From the NCBI GenBank assembly GCA_037013685.1, contig CM072892.1:21023501-21087500 (forward strand): 64,000 bases of DNA, given 5' to 3'. Position numbers and translations under genes: made by a program. The notes below the pieces were generated by a model that saw only the letters and a list, made by a program, of their open reading frames with translations, was not told where the DNA came from and made no database searches. Below, piece after piece: positions 1-11,735 of the stretch. The stretch comes from Acridotheres tristis. Its lineage: Eukaryota; Chordata; Aves; Passeriformes; Sturnidae. Positions within the stretch are counted from its first letter, which is position 1; each line of letters starts with the position of its first letter.

Positions 1-3000
1 ATAGCTGAGGATCAAATCCTCAGTGGCACAAAGGCTGCCACAAAGGTGGCTCTTTAGTTCTGGCATTAAGGGGCAAGCACTCCTGGTGATAGTATTCCTA
101 AATCTGATTCCTACTACTGGTGAAGGAATGGTGCACATCACTCTGCCAACAGCAGGTCTGATTTCTGTGCATCCAACTTTGAGTATTTCAATACTCCAAC
201 AGAAGCTGGGACAGCTCAATTCACAAAAATACAGTCCAAGGGGCAGAATCGTGAGAAGGGCAGAGCCCAGTATCATAGACAGCTTTCTTTTAAAATATGG
301 CCTCAGTTTTGACTATTCAGGAGCAGATTTCAGACCGCAGCATCCCTGGTGCTGAGCACTCCTTATGCCTTGCCTATTTGTGGGTCAAGTCATTCAACTG
401 CAGAGCTGGGAAAGAAGATTGAGTTCTCCAGATGTAACTGTTGGGCACTGAAGCCTCTCCTTTCCTATTCTTTCCTACTCCATATTGCCCCAGGAAGGGA
501 TACTGTGTTTTGCAGAGTACTAAAACACAGTCATGAGGAGTATAAGCAATGAAGTGCATTTCCATGTCATAACAGACTTTATTAGCATAATTCCTTATTT
601 TGACTGTTTAGAAGCCCCATAAGAGCAAGAATAATTATGTTTAACAGGCAAAGTGATCAAGAGACAAGATAAGTCAATTCTTCATCCCCCTCCCCTTCCC
701 AATTGCTACAAAATCCTTTTTTTTTGTCTGCCTGTGGAAAAAAGTACAAGTGAATGTATTTTACAGGAAAAAAAATGTCCATTTCTAGTGTTCCCAGGAA
801 TCTTCAATTTGTGACACCCTAACACTAGTTTCCTTGAGTGGGACCTTATACACACTTGTGAGTGGCAGCATAAAACAAAGACAAAATTTGGAACCCCACT
901 AGAAGACAGGCTAAAAGCAAAGGCAAGATGTAACTAAGCAGAGGGAAGTATTACAATACATTCCAGAATGGCACACTATGAAAAGAACCCATCATTTGGA
1001 TACAAGTTGGCAATTTTCATCACCTGTAGTACAAACATAGAAGACAAAGCATTTAGTGCCTTACCATGAAGCATCACTTCCTAACCTGCCCCTGGGATCT
1101 GAAGCACACACCAAGCAACACTGAGCCCTTGTGGTGCAAAACTAGTCAGACAATAATCTGGGGGGTGCAGAGACTGGAGCACACAGCATTTCTTCTGTTG
1201 TGGCAGGAGATGACAGGCTTGCAATGGGGACTTGCCAAAAGTACAGTTCTGTGGGGACTTATGGATTGAGGAAGCTCCTCTTTGCAAAATCCAATTCAGT
1301 CATTATAAAGATAGTGGCCCTCAAAAGCAGCTCCTTTTGGGTACAGTGGCCTATCCTGGATACTACTGAGGTACAAAAACACGCAGGAGACTCAGCAAAG
1401 GGAGTCTGTTTTAGTAAGAAAAGAATGTCTAACAAGGACAAGTCAGGGTTCTGAGTGGGCCAAGACACTGGGCTGGGGACTGTCCCTCCCTCCCTGCTCT
1501 CTCCCCAGTCTGTGTAGGTGTATCTGTGCAGCCAGTGGGACATGCCCTGACCCTCTCCAGTCAGCCCAATGGCTTGCAGTCGCCAGCCAGCTGTCAGCCC
1601 CCATGGTGATCTGATGTAGCACAAGATCTTTAGATGCCAGCTGCCACCATCCACACCAAATCCAGAACTACTGTCCCAACAAACATGAAATGATCCAGCT
1701 ATTCCAGCTAGCAGCTTTAAAATACCCTTCTAACATGCATTAGTTACATTCATTAGAGCCCAGGGATAGCTGAACCATTTTACCCCTCTCCTTCTGTCCT
1801 TTAACTCCTCTAAATCTTCAAAGAATATTTGTTTTCAAGCAAACTCATCAATTAACTTCATCCTGTTCCACAACTGTTGGTAGTTGCAGATTCAGATCAG
1901 GTCCAGAACTGTCACCACAACACCAGGAAAACCACTTCTCCATTTAAACTGCATTTTACATAACCAGGATATTAGAGCAGCCGAAGGCTCTGGGGTTTAA
2001 TACAAACTTCGACTCTCAGGTGTGATTCTGATTTGCTGCAGGTATTTTAATTTCCATTAGAAAGAAAAGAGAAACAGAATCTTACATGGTTTCATATGCA
2101 TTTGTTTTGATTTTTATAGTTGGCAAAAGTGCTATATTAATAGCACAGCAGGGGCTGCACTGAAACCAAAGATCTGGAAAATAAAATATTCTCAGTATTC
2201 ATTATTTCAGTATTTGCAAATTCCAACAAGATGAGACTTTTATATGCTTATCATGAAAGAGAAAAAATAAGCATGGATTAAAATAGATTTTTAGGAAGCG
2301 CTATTTATTTACCGGACATAAAGCAAATATACTTGCAAATTGTAAAAAGCATTACCCTTGGAGTCCTCAGAGATTCTAATGTATTGGAACAAAAAGTAGG
2401 CATACCCAAATTAAATGCTCAAAGGAAAACTGGGAAAGACACTTTCAATCTGATATGCAACTGCTGAAGACAGACCAACCTGACACGGAGAGCAGAGCTC
2501 TGAAGGCCTGAATCATGAATCCAAATATCAGAAATCTCATTTTTCACAAGATGTCTGTCTTATCTCATCTTAAATCTGGCGTGAGCCTGATGTACAGACC
2601 CAGTTAAATCACTTGATCGTCTTTTTCTTAAAATTTAGACTCTGATTTTGAGCCATTTAAAAGTGTTGTGAGATAAATTGCCCATAGCATTGCAAAGCAA
2701 TAATATTGACACTTAGTTTTGCCAAGTATTAAAGAATAAGTCTTCAGAAAGCACACACACACTTGCAGAGGTCTTAATTCCAGAAATAAGAGCAAGTATC
2801 ACACATAGCTGGAATAATCAGTCTTCAGTACCCCTCCCCATTCCAGTCTTTACTTTGAGTAAATGAGCCTCATTTGAGCAAATTTAAAAAAAAAAAAAAA
2901 AAAAAAGCAAAAATATAAACCACGACACAAACACCTAATAGTAAAGGGCTTCTCACATTCAGCACAATGAGCCCCTGCTGACCTTATAGACAAAAATTTG

Positions 3001-4384
3001 GGGTGGAGGGTATGTAGGGCTTCACAGATGGTGTCCTACACCACCATGCAGAGCTAAGCACTCTCTAGAGGTGCACGTGTGGTGGAAGGGGCCAAATCTC
3101 CTGCTCAGGGAGAAGCATGGCTGACCCTTCGCTGCTCCTGTAGCTGCAATGAACACACCCACAACCTTTGCAAGTCACCTAGAGCCAGAGAACAAGAGTC
3201 TGAATGGCCCTTCTGGGGGCTGAAATTTCTCTGCAGCTCTAGGAAAGGTATTGTTAGTACCAGGACAGAAAAAGATCATGACTCCTCAAATAGTCCCCCA
3301 TGTGTTCTGAAGGAGTGGGAAGGAATCCTACCCCCACAGTCAGTCTGCACTCCACGTGTTAGTAACAACCAGCACCCAAGTACCAAAGATAAAAGATCTG
3401 ATGAAGGCTTGAGTCATTTAGAACTGATCTGATACCCCCTCAACTTGATTTACAGAAGTTCTAATTTCATATAGAACCTGCTATTTAAATGTCAAATGTA
3501 GTGGTAAGTCTAGGACTGTGGGTAGAAGCATGTGATTAGTCTGGCACAGGAAAAGGTACATCCTCCAGTGACGCCTTGTAGCTACACAACCATAAATAAG
3601 TAAATATGAAGCCCAGTAACAAACATTTTTCATAAGATTATGCTATCAGCTGGTTGAGAAATCACAGTCTCAGACTTGTCTATCAGACAACTGGTTAGTG
3701 ATATAAGGCTGTTTGTTTGACTTGTAGCATAAGATGAACTATGTGTTAACACCTTGCCCTGAAGATACAGGAAAATAAAGAGGAAGAAATACACTGCAAG
3801 CATCTCCTTATATAAGGTTTCTGCTCTGAAATGTTCTGTAAAATATGTATTTTGGGGGAAAATGTTTAAACATTAATGAAGACCAACTTACATTGAACAT
3901 CCAATTAACAACAATGAAAACTGGTCTCTTACAATGGCTCCCTTTTACCTTTTGGTAAAACACAGCTCTGTAGAGAGCTTTTTCATTGTAGAGATTTTTC
4001 ATTTAACAATTAAGTATTCCACAATGAGAAGAGAACCACTTTTTGACTTTTCAACTGTTTCTACACAAAAACATACCCAGTTCTGTAACAGCAGCATAAA
4101 TCCAGTGTATTTCTGATGACCTGTTTACAAACCAAGGTTTACTTGCCAAAAGAGATTAATCAATAATTTCAAATTAATATATGTCAATAACATTACAATT
4201 AATTTGCCAGCAGAAAAAAGAAAGGGGAAAATGTAATGAACAAAGCATTCAGTTTCCCCATTCCCTCTGCTCCAGATAGAGTAGTGTGGCTCCAAACTAA
4301 TGGAGAGATCTCCAAGGTCAAGAGGGAATGGTTACCTGATGGGGTCTGTGAACCAGACCCTTCTCCCCTAGTCCCTGCTCTTCA
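1..4384. other. Unique AT-rich non-coding stretch
   Basis: No exon, RNA gene or recognisable transposon is visible here. Short frames occur on both strands but none resembles a known family and none is flanked by convincing splice signals. The stretch holds a run of 21 A at 2,886-2,906 and a short (CA) run at about 2,752-2,762. It looks like ordinary intergenic or intronic vertebrate DNA. Confidence 0.6.
2886..2906 (+). repeat. Poly-A homopolymer, 21 bases
   Basis: An uninterrupted run of 21 A follows AT-rich sequence. It could be the tail of an old retroposed transcript or a simple repeat. No polyadenylation signal or recognisable reverse-transcribed gene is visible just upstream, so a plain homopolymer is the safer reading. 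Such runs are normally variable in length between individuals. Confidence 0.9.
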
Positions 4385-4535
4385 CTGAGACTACAGCTTT
4401 TGCCATGGACAAAGCATTTCAGCTGTTAATTTAGTCTCTCCTTTTGTAAAACAGGCCTAATAGTACTCACTTATCTACTTCACTAGGACGCTTCAAGGAT
4501 TAAAATTGATGTGTCCCTGCTGAAGTAATGTGCTA
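4385..4535 (+). repeat. MIR-like ancient SINE relic
   Basis: The order of segments follows the 3' half of MIR SINEs. A degenerate 'aacctctc..cctcagtttcc'-like part is followed by a 'tctgtaaaat'-like part (here ttttgtaaaac), then 'taatagtac', a pyrimidine-rich part, and 'aggattaaa' near 4,496-4,505. Order and spacing match the MIR core and tail in sense orientation, at high divergence. The match is by eye from family knowledge; exact ends are uncertain. Confidence 0.6.
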
Positions 4536-7500
4536 TAATTACCTTGTTAATGTGCCCTCTCTTGGATAGAATGAAAATTGGTTAGCTGCATGTCACAGTT
4601 CCCCACCGCCAGCAACTTGGGCCCTGGGCAAGCTCAGGCAATTGGACAATGTTCCCTCAAGCTGATTTCTCTTGTGCAGCTGAAGGGAAAAGAAAATGGC
4701 AGCCCTGCAGCCAAGGGCTGCAGCAAGTACACTGTACTTGAGTTTGCTTCCTCAAAGTCACTAATTATGCAGAAGAGCACTCTTTTACAGATCAGTGGGA
4801 GGCAAGGACTACATTTTCTGCCTACATTTGGGTGACAAAAAAAAACCCTGAACATGTTGAGATCTTCCTTTACAGTGAACTAGATCCTTTCCTGATGAAA
4901 GCAGTACAGCAGTCATCCCCTATTAAACGTATCTGCAAAATGCAAGTTCCTGCCTGTGCTCTGACCAATTTTCCCCTGCTGTATGATTATTCCCAGCTAA
5001 GTGCCCCTTGCTTCTTCAGCTGTTCTAACTTCTAAAAATCAGAACAACACTAAGAAATTATGCAACACAAAGGGAGAAGGTCTAAAATTTTATTTCTTTC
5101 AGAGAAAAGTAGTCATAAGTACCATTTTGCAGATGCACTCTGGCAACTGCAAGCCTGTTTCTACTACCCAGAGATGTGCATAGCCCAATCTATTCCTACA
5201 GGCACAAGCTAGTGAAAGTTTACAGACTGGATACATCCTCATCTCCATTTGCAGTGCATTGCATTACCTCACTCCCAGCCAATCCAGCCATCTCATGCCT
5301 CAGCACTCTCCCTGCCCTACACACAGGCGCTGCCAGAGCCGCTGATTACCATGGCAAACACGGGGGAGTCCAGAAAATTAGATACGGATAGCAGCTGGCA
5401 TTTGTGGAAATGCAAATAAGAACAGCACCACTTAGTAACAGGCAGGCAAGAGCCTGACATGAGTATCTTCTGCCTCAAAATTTAAAAGAAACACAGAGCA
5501 GAGCAACATTTACACACTGAATAGCATAAAGTTATGTCCTGATAAATAGGTTTTCCTGATTTTACAGCCTATTTACAATAATCAGGAATAAGTTGACCCT
5601 CCTGTCTCAAGAGAAGCATTTCAGAGGAGCAATTTCAAACAGCAACACAAACAACAGTGTTTCAGACTGGCCGAGGCCTCCTAATTCACTACACAAGTGG
5701 GTACAAAGCCAAGATTGCAAGAAACAACCCTACTCCTTCACCCTTGGAAAACTCAAACATCCAGCTTCGTTCATAAGAATCATTCCTAAGCAACCCTGTT
5801 TCAGAGATAGCCAAGTATTATCACTGCAGTAGTCTTAGAGGGTCTGCATTTCTTACAGATGTTATTTTACCCAGCGGATTTTCTGCCAAAGTTACAGTGA
5901 ATGTCTCTATTGTAGCCCTTTAAAAAATAAAGATGCCATTATAAAACTTCATGAAGCATTCAACACACAGTGATCCCTGAGCAACGATGACTCCACACAT
6001 TTGCAGTCTGCACGACATCAAAGACTGGTTTTCCTGCTGTTTCTAAAGGTGGTCAGAAAATGCAAGCAATACCAATGAGGTGAAAGATGCAGGATTTTTA
6101 AGAATCACAGTGGTGTTGGGACCCCAAGACTGAACTCTGCAAAGAACAACTTTTTGCTGAAACAAGCTCTGCCAATTGCCAGAGGAAATGTCAGCTCAGC
6201 TGACAGAACTGCTATGACCTCTGTCTATCACAAAAGCTGATTTTTAACAAAGCCATCATAAGGCACAGAGCTGCAAACTCAGTGCAGCATCCAGGTGCTG
6301 GCATGGTCATCTCAGCCTGCTTCTGCCTCAGTAGAAGTTGTTCTAATTAGCAGCCTGTGCTGCAGCAGAGAACAAGATTTCCAAGTCGTTCCACGCAGGA
6401 TTATTAATCACTATGAAGATTTTACTCATAACCCACACTGTCTGTGTTGTGACATATGGCTGCTTTGCTGCCTCTGTGAGTAAATCTGGTACATTACAAC
6501 ATTCCCTGTGTGCCAAGTGTTTAGCAAACACACATGTTGGCAGCCAGAGTATTCCTGGAAAGAACATGTGTCTTGAAATGAAGCTGTGCCAACTGCTGCT
6601 CCATGTCATAACAGAGAAAGTGTCCTAATATCTGAGTTCAGCAGTGCTGGCACAAATAATGACTGTCATCCAAAAAGCAGAGCTGGAAAGGTGCCATGAA
6701 AAACACAGTCAGATTAACAAATATGTGAATTTGAGTACATCTGCGTCAGAAGTATCTTCTGCTCTTCTCTTAATTGATGGAAATAAGAGATTTCTATCAA
6801 CAGATACCTTGGAAACATTTGGGCAGAGGTCAAAGGGATAATAAAGCAAGTGTAACAAGGCAAAGAATGTCAAGTAATTCGTATAATATTGAATTGTTGC
6901 CCAAAAGCCATGAATACAGGTATCAGAGCTTCACATAGATCAGTGACCAGTGTGACACATGCACCTCTATTATACATAGTTACCTAAATACTAATCCATG
7001 ATTAAGAAGCTGGTGTCTAAGAGAACTTAGAAAAACAAAAGTGGTGAGAATAAAGAAAACATTTATGAAATTCAGAAAAATTAATACCTGGATATTCGTA
7101 TTGCAAAGTACAATCAGATCTTAACATGATGCATACTATAGAAACAAAATAATCTCAAATAAGTCCAAATCTCAGCATTTGTGGATCTAATTTTTCTGGA
7201 CTCTTTTGGTTCAAGAGTCTATTTCTGGGAAAATCAGTTCTTATCCTCCCTTGCAAAAGTTGATTCCTGGTATTTTCTGAGTATTCTGAGAAAAGCATAT
7301 ATTACCAAAATTACAGCTGCTAGAGTTCATCATTTAAATTTGTGTGTACTTCACCAATACTACACACTGTGAGCATTTGGGAAATGTTTGAAAATAACAC
7401 CCACAGGCTTGGAAAGGACAATTCTCTGACCTTGCTTACAAAAAAAAGGAGATCCCCCTAATAATCAGCAGCGCAGGGACTGCAGACGTGATATTTGCAC

Positions 7501-9543
7501 TTCTACTCCATCAGAAACAACAATGAAACACAAGCATCAGCCAAGACTTTGCAGTGTTATAGCATCAACTATTGATATTATTGAAGAAATGGAAAGATAA
7601 ATAAGATGTTGTCATATTGGGTTTTTCTGCATGAGACAAAGTGTGGCAGAAGTGTTGTGCAGATCATGGATAATTTTTTTGTTGAAAGGTAGAAGATAAT
7701 TTCCTGCCTTACCTAAATTGTTTTTCTCTCTAGACATTTTCAACAAGTTGTATTAAGTAGCTGATAACAAGTTAAACGTGCTAACAACATCCATGTGCAA
7801 GTTCTGCCTGCCATTACTGAGTGACTGACAGGCACTGTTTCCTGCATTTCAGCACATATAGCTGCTGCTGAGTTTTAATTGGGGCATTTATTTTGAAAAG
7901 GTGAGGGATAACATTATCAAGAAGGAAATACTCCAGAAACAATGAGAGAAAGGGAGTTGAAAGAATGGTAAACAGTCCTTATTCAAACCGTCTTCATTTC
8001 AGATAGAAAATGATTTTCTGAATCTTTTCCCTTCAAAAAGGGCTATCATGGTGTTTCTCCTTTCCAGCTGCCACAGGCAGCAAACATCCATCTGTACTGC
8101 CCATTTCCCAATGTGTTATGCTGAGATTGTATTTTAATTACAAACACTAAAAGTTTTCATCAGAAATTTTAACCCAGACTATGTATTTGTTCAGAACTCA
8201 GAAATCTGTGCTGCCTAAGTTTGCAGTTTGCCAGAAGCCTGCACCTGATGCATGTAGCATACTAATGCAATTAAAACTGCGTATCAGATTAAAATATTAA
8301 TCCAAAACCCATTAGAATCACATTTCTCTAACAAAAATAAGAAATTGTCTGGTGGCTGATTTCACCACTAATACAAAAACCTTCTGCTGGCATCATCTTT
8401 ACCCAGTGCATCATAGGATACTGCCGATTTTACCACCAAAATCGCACCCTGGCTTCCTCATTAAATAAAGGCCAGTAAATCTCACCAGAGAAATGCAGGT
8501 ATTAATCATTTGTGCTTTCCCATCCTTTCCACTACACATGCAAGTTGACTTCTCCTGACATTTTGATTGCCCGAGAAAGATCCATAGTTTCAAATATTCA
8601 TCTAGACATAAAAGAACACTTAGAGCATTAAAATTTTTATTTAAAAAAGCCACTTTTAGAGGAGTTGAAAAGGCATAAACTACCTAATCTCACATGACAG
8701 ATTATAGGGCTGAAAGTGAACTCATTTTTTTCTCTGAAGGTGTCTGCCTTTCAACAGCACCTTCCAATTGGAATATTGCACATACTTTAAAATATTTATT
8801 AATCTAGTTTCATACAATTTACACCACATATATGTTATTGAAAGTCAATGAGAGTATTCAGACATGAAGCAATGGATACAGAGATACTTATTTGTCCAAA
8901 ATTTTAAGTAGAAATTAGCCCAAAAAAGACAAATCTTTCTATGTCCCAGAACATGCCTTAATGACTGTCCGCACATACAGGATTGATCCTTCACAGGAAG
9001 GATTAAATATTAACATCGTGTTTACTGTATTAAGTATCTTTCACTGCAATGGAAATTCATTGCACATACATCTGTAGGTAGAGGCAAGTTATAAATAATT
9101 AATATGATTACATCCAATATATATCAAGCCTGCAACATATTATGTATGCTGGTCTCATACTGCATCTGCTGGGATAGTGTAATGTGATTTACTAGATAAA
9201 ACACACTTATTATTTAAAAGGGTTATCAAATTTTGAAGCTACATTAAATTATACATTGAGTCATTGTGTTTGTGGGGGTGTATGTACTCCTATAGTTTCT
9301 GTGTACAAATCAATCATGTTGCCTGTTAATCCCCTACACATGCACAACCCAGAGCACTAGACTGTAAGGAGTCAAAGCCCAGCACAGCACAAAAATAAAT
9401 GCGTTTTAACACGCACTCTGAGCTTGGCTCTAAAGACAGGATAGGCATACTGTGGATATTGTGGGAAGGAATACACAATTCAGGATTGCATTATACCCCA
9501 AATCTGCACTGCTTGACTGCAAACTGAAATAGCATCTCAGCGA
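4536..9543. other. Unique AT-rich non-coding stretch
   Basis: No gene or clear repeat is recognised. A perfect 8-bp inverted repeat with a one-base centre lies at 6,189-6,205. Open frames are short and without recognisable domains. The composition stays AT-rich throughout, with no CpG cluster that would suggest a promoter. Confidence 0.55.
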
Positions 9544-9606
9544 GCGTGTGCACGCGTGCATGCGAGCGATGTGAGGTGCACCCATTTCTGCTGCAGAAGT
9601 GCAGCA
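9544..9606. other. Alternating purine-pyrimidine tract with palindrome and adjacent hairpin
   Basis: Bases 9,544-9,564 alternate purine and pyrimidine without a break and include a perfect 12-base palindrome (TGCACGCGTGCA) at 9,549-9,560. The stretch is locally CpG-rich in an otherwise CpG-poor region. A 7-bp perfect stem with a four-base loop follows at 9,589-9,606. Such sequences can adopt Z-DNA or cruciform structures; a biological role is not shown by the sequence alone. Confidence 0.6.
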
Positions 9607-11512
9607 TCCCCTCGGGTACAGCAGGTGCCTCAGCTTCACAGAACTGTTTGCCTGCCCCTCCATCGTGGAAGCAATACATCAGTGACTACTCAGGAGAGAG
9701 CAAGTGCTTCAGATGAAAAAAGAGGAAACAAAAGAGCCCCCTCTCCTTGTGCCACCCACCTGTGGCATTTCTGATCCATCACACGTAGTACAGCCAGATA
9801 AAGGCTTCTTATGCACAGATCTGCCCATGCTCTGCAGTCATAACCTCCATGACAGCACTACTTCCTCTAATACAAGGCCTGTGAGGAAAAGTCTGACAGA
9901 TTTTCTAATATGTCACCTGGGACTCAGCAAACTCTTTTCATTTTTCCCCTCACAAACAAGAGTCTTTCTGAATACTCAGGTCTTCTGATAATAAAACATC
10001 TAGATCTTTGTGATACTTCATCTTTTATGCATCTAGTTGAATAAATTAATATCAATCTAGTTCATTCAAATTGTCAGTTCAAGATAACATGAAGGCTTTC
10101 ACCCTGAATAAGTGTTAAAAATCTTTCATGCAGGACAAAGGTTCTGTTTACAGCCACTGCAGTATACACACACACGCATACCTACCATAATCCCATTAAC
10201 TCACAGAACAGTTTTCTTCAGAGTGTGTTTGCATATGGTCATCCAATTTAAGAAGGCATCAGCAGAAACAGAAAGGATTCTTAGGAGCACAGTGTGGGAG
10301 GGAGGGGTAGGAATGAAGAATAAAATTACGAGACAAAACGCAAAAAAATCCTTGATTTGACCAAAATAAAGGATAAGGTAGAAGCACAAGAAACAATGAA
10401 GCATCCTATAGCATCTCTCACACCTTCACATAGCAGGAACAAGAAAACTGGAATGTTTTTACACAGTTCATATTAACCTGTGGAACTCACTACCAGAGAG
10501 TAACACTGAAACCCAGAGCCCAGCAGCACATAAAATAAAGGCAGGCACCTAGAAACTGCAGTCACAGGATGTACTGATTAAATGGTGTTTACACGTTTCT
10601 GAAAATATACATTAACCCTCTAAAAAACGTGCAGAAGTACTAAGTTAGAAAAGACAACTGTCAATGGAGTTGTCTGTCAAAGGTGACTGGAGTAAGGACG
10701 ACTATCTTCAGCTGCCTGCCCTTTTACATGTCAATTGTAGCACCATTGCTAATATACTAATTTTGATAGCAGTCTGAGGAGTGTCACATTGACACCAAAC
10801 TGAAAACCGACATTTTTCCTTCATGAACATTACCTTTGCTACTGGCATTTATTCGGTATTCCTCCATGTGACAAATGAGAATGTCAGGTCACAGCAGTGC
10901 ACCTGTTTTGACTCCCTGTTACTTCCAGGCTCATAGAGAAGGCTCTCCTAGTTAATTACTATGCAAAGTGAGAACACAGACAGATAACTACAAGTAGCAC
11001 AGAAGTTAATATATTTGGCTTTTTTGCTGCACTGGGAGGGTCTGAACTATCAATAACCTTTTCTGCACTTGAGCTCAGCTCCACCATTCCAGATCTTTCT
11101 CCCTTTTTTTGCAAAAGCCTTGCCTTTATCTTTACAGCTTTTCCTACAACATTAATACTTACTTAGAAAAAGTGAACAAACAGTACCTAGTAATTCCCCA
11201 ACTAACTAGCTCATCCCTTAAAAAAAAATCATAATCTCGTAGGAACTATGGGGCCAGAATCTCCAGACTCTGTTATCCTTTTACATTGATCGGTGAAGGC
11301 TGCTCCCACCAGTGCAGGCAGGACAAGATGAACAGAGAGGATGATACACCATTTCTTTTCCTGCGACTAATCACTCCACCTCCCTTTAAAAACATTTTTA
11401 TATATGTAGAAAAATGAGCTTGATGTACTATCCAGCAGAGATGAGCACAGGGAAACAGCAACTCCACTCAAAGGCACTGATTCAGTGTCCTATATGGTCA
11501 AAATTGAGTGAA
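9607..11512. other. Non-coding stretch with possible ancient CR1/L3 trace
   Basis: No gene is recognised. Around 10,470-10,560 a segment beginning 'cctgtggaactcactacc' resembles the 3' part of very old amniote CR1/L3-type LINEs, where a phrase for 'tgtggaactc.ctgccac.gga' is typical. The similarity decays quickly, so it is only a possibility. A short CA-rich microsatellite lies near 10,166-10,180. Confidence 0.4.
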
Positions 11513-11735
11513 TTTTAGGTTTGTTTAGGGATTTTGGGGGGAAAGGAGGCTTGGGGTGTTGAGGTCGGGTTGGTTTGGGAGTTTTGGGTTGTTGGGTTTT
11601 TCTATTTGTTTCAGGGGTTTATGGTGGGGGAGGTTGCTGGTTGGTTTGGTTTTTTGGTTTTGCTGGTGGAGGTTTTTGTTAATTTTGGTGGTGGTGGTAG
11701 TTTGGGGGTTTTTGGCTTGTTTTTTTAGGTTTTTC
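11513..11735 (+). repeat. G/T-rich low-complexity tract
   Basis: Over about 220 bases the + strand is almost entirely G and T, with only about seven C in 11,521-11,733. Degenerate units such as GGTTT and GGGTTTT recur without an exact period. Several G-runs of three to six are close enough to form a quadruplex; for example 11,567-11,596 has four GGG runs with loops of 7, 6 and 5. Apparent open frames on both strands here are low-complexity artefacts. It may be a decayed G/T-rich simple repeat. Confidence 0.85.
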
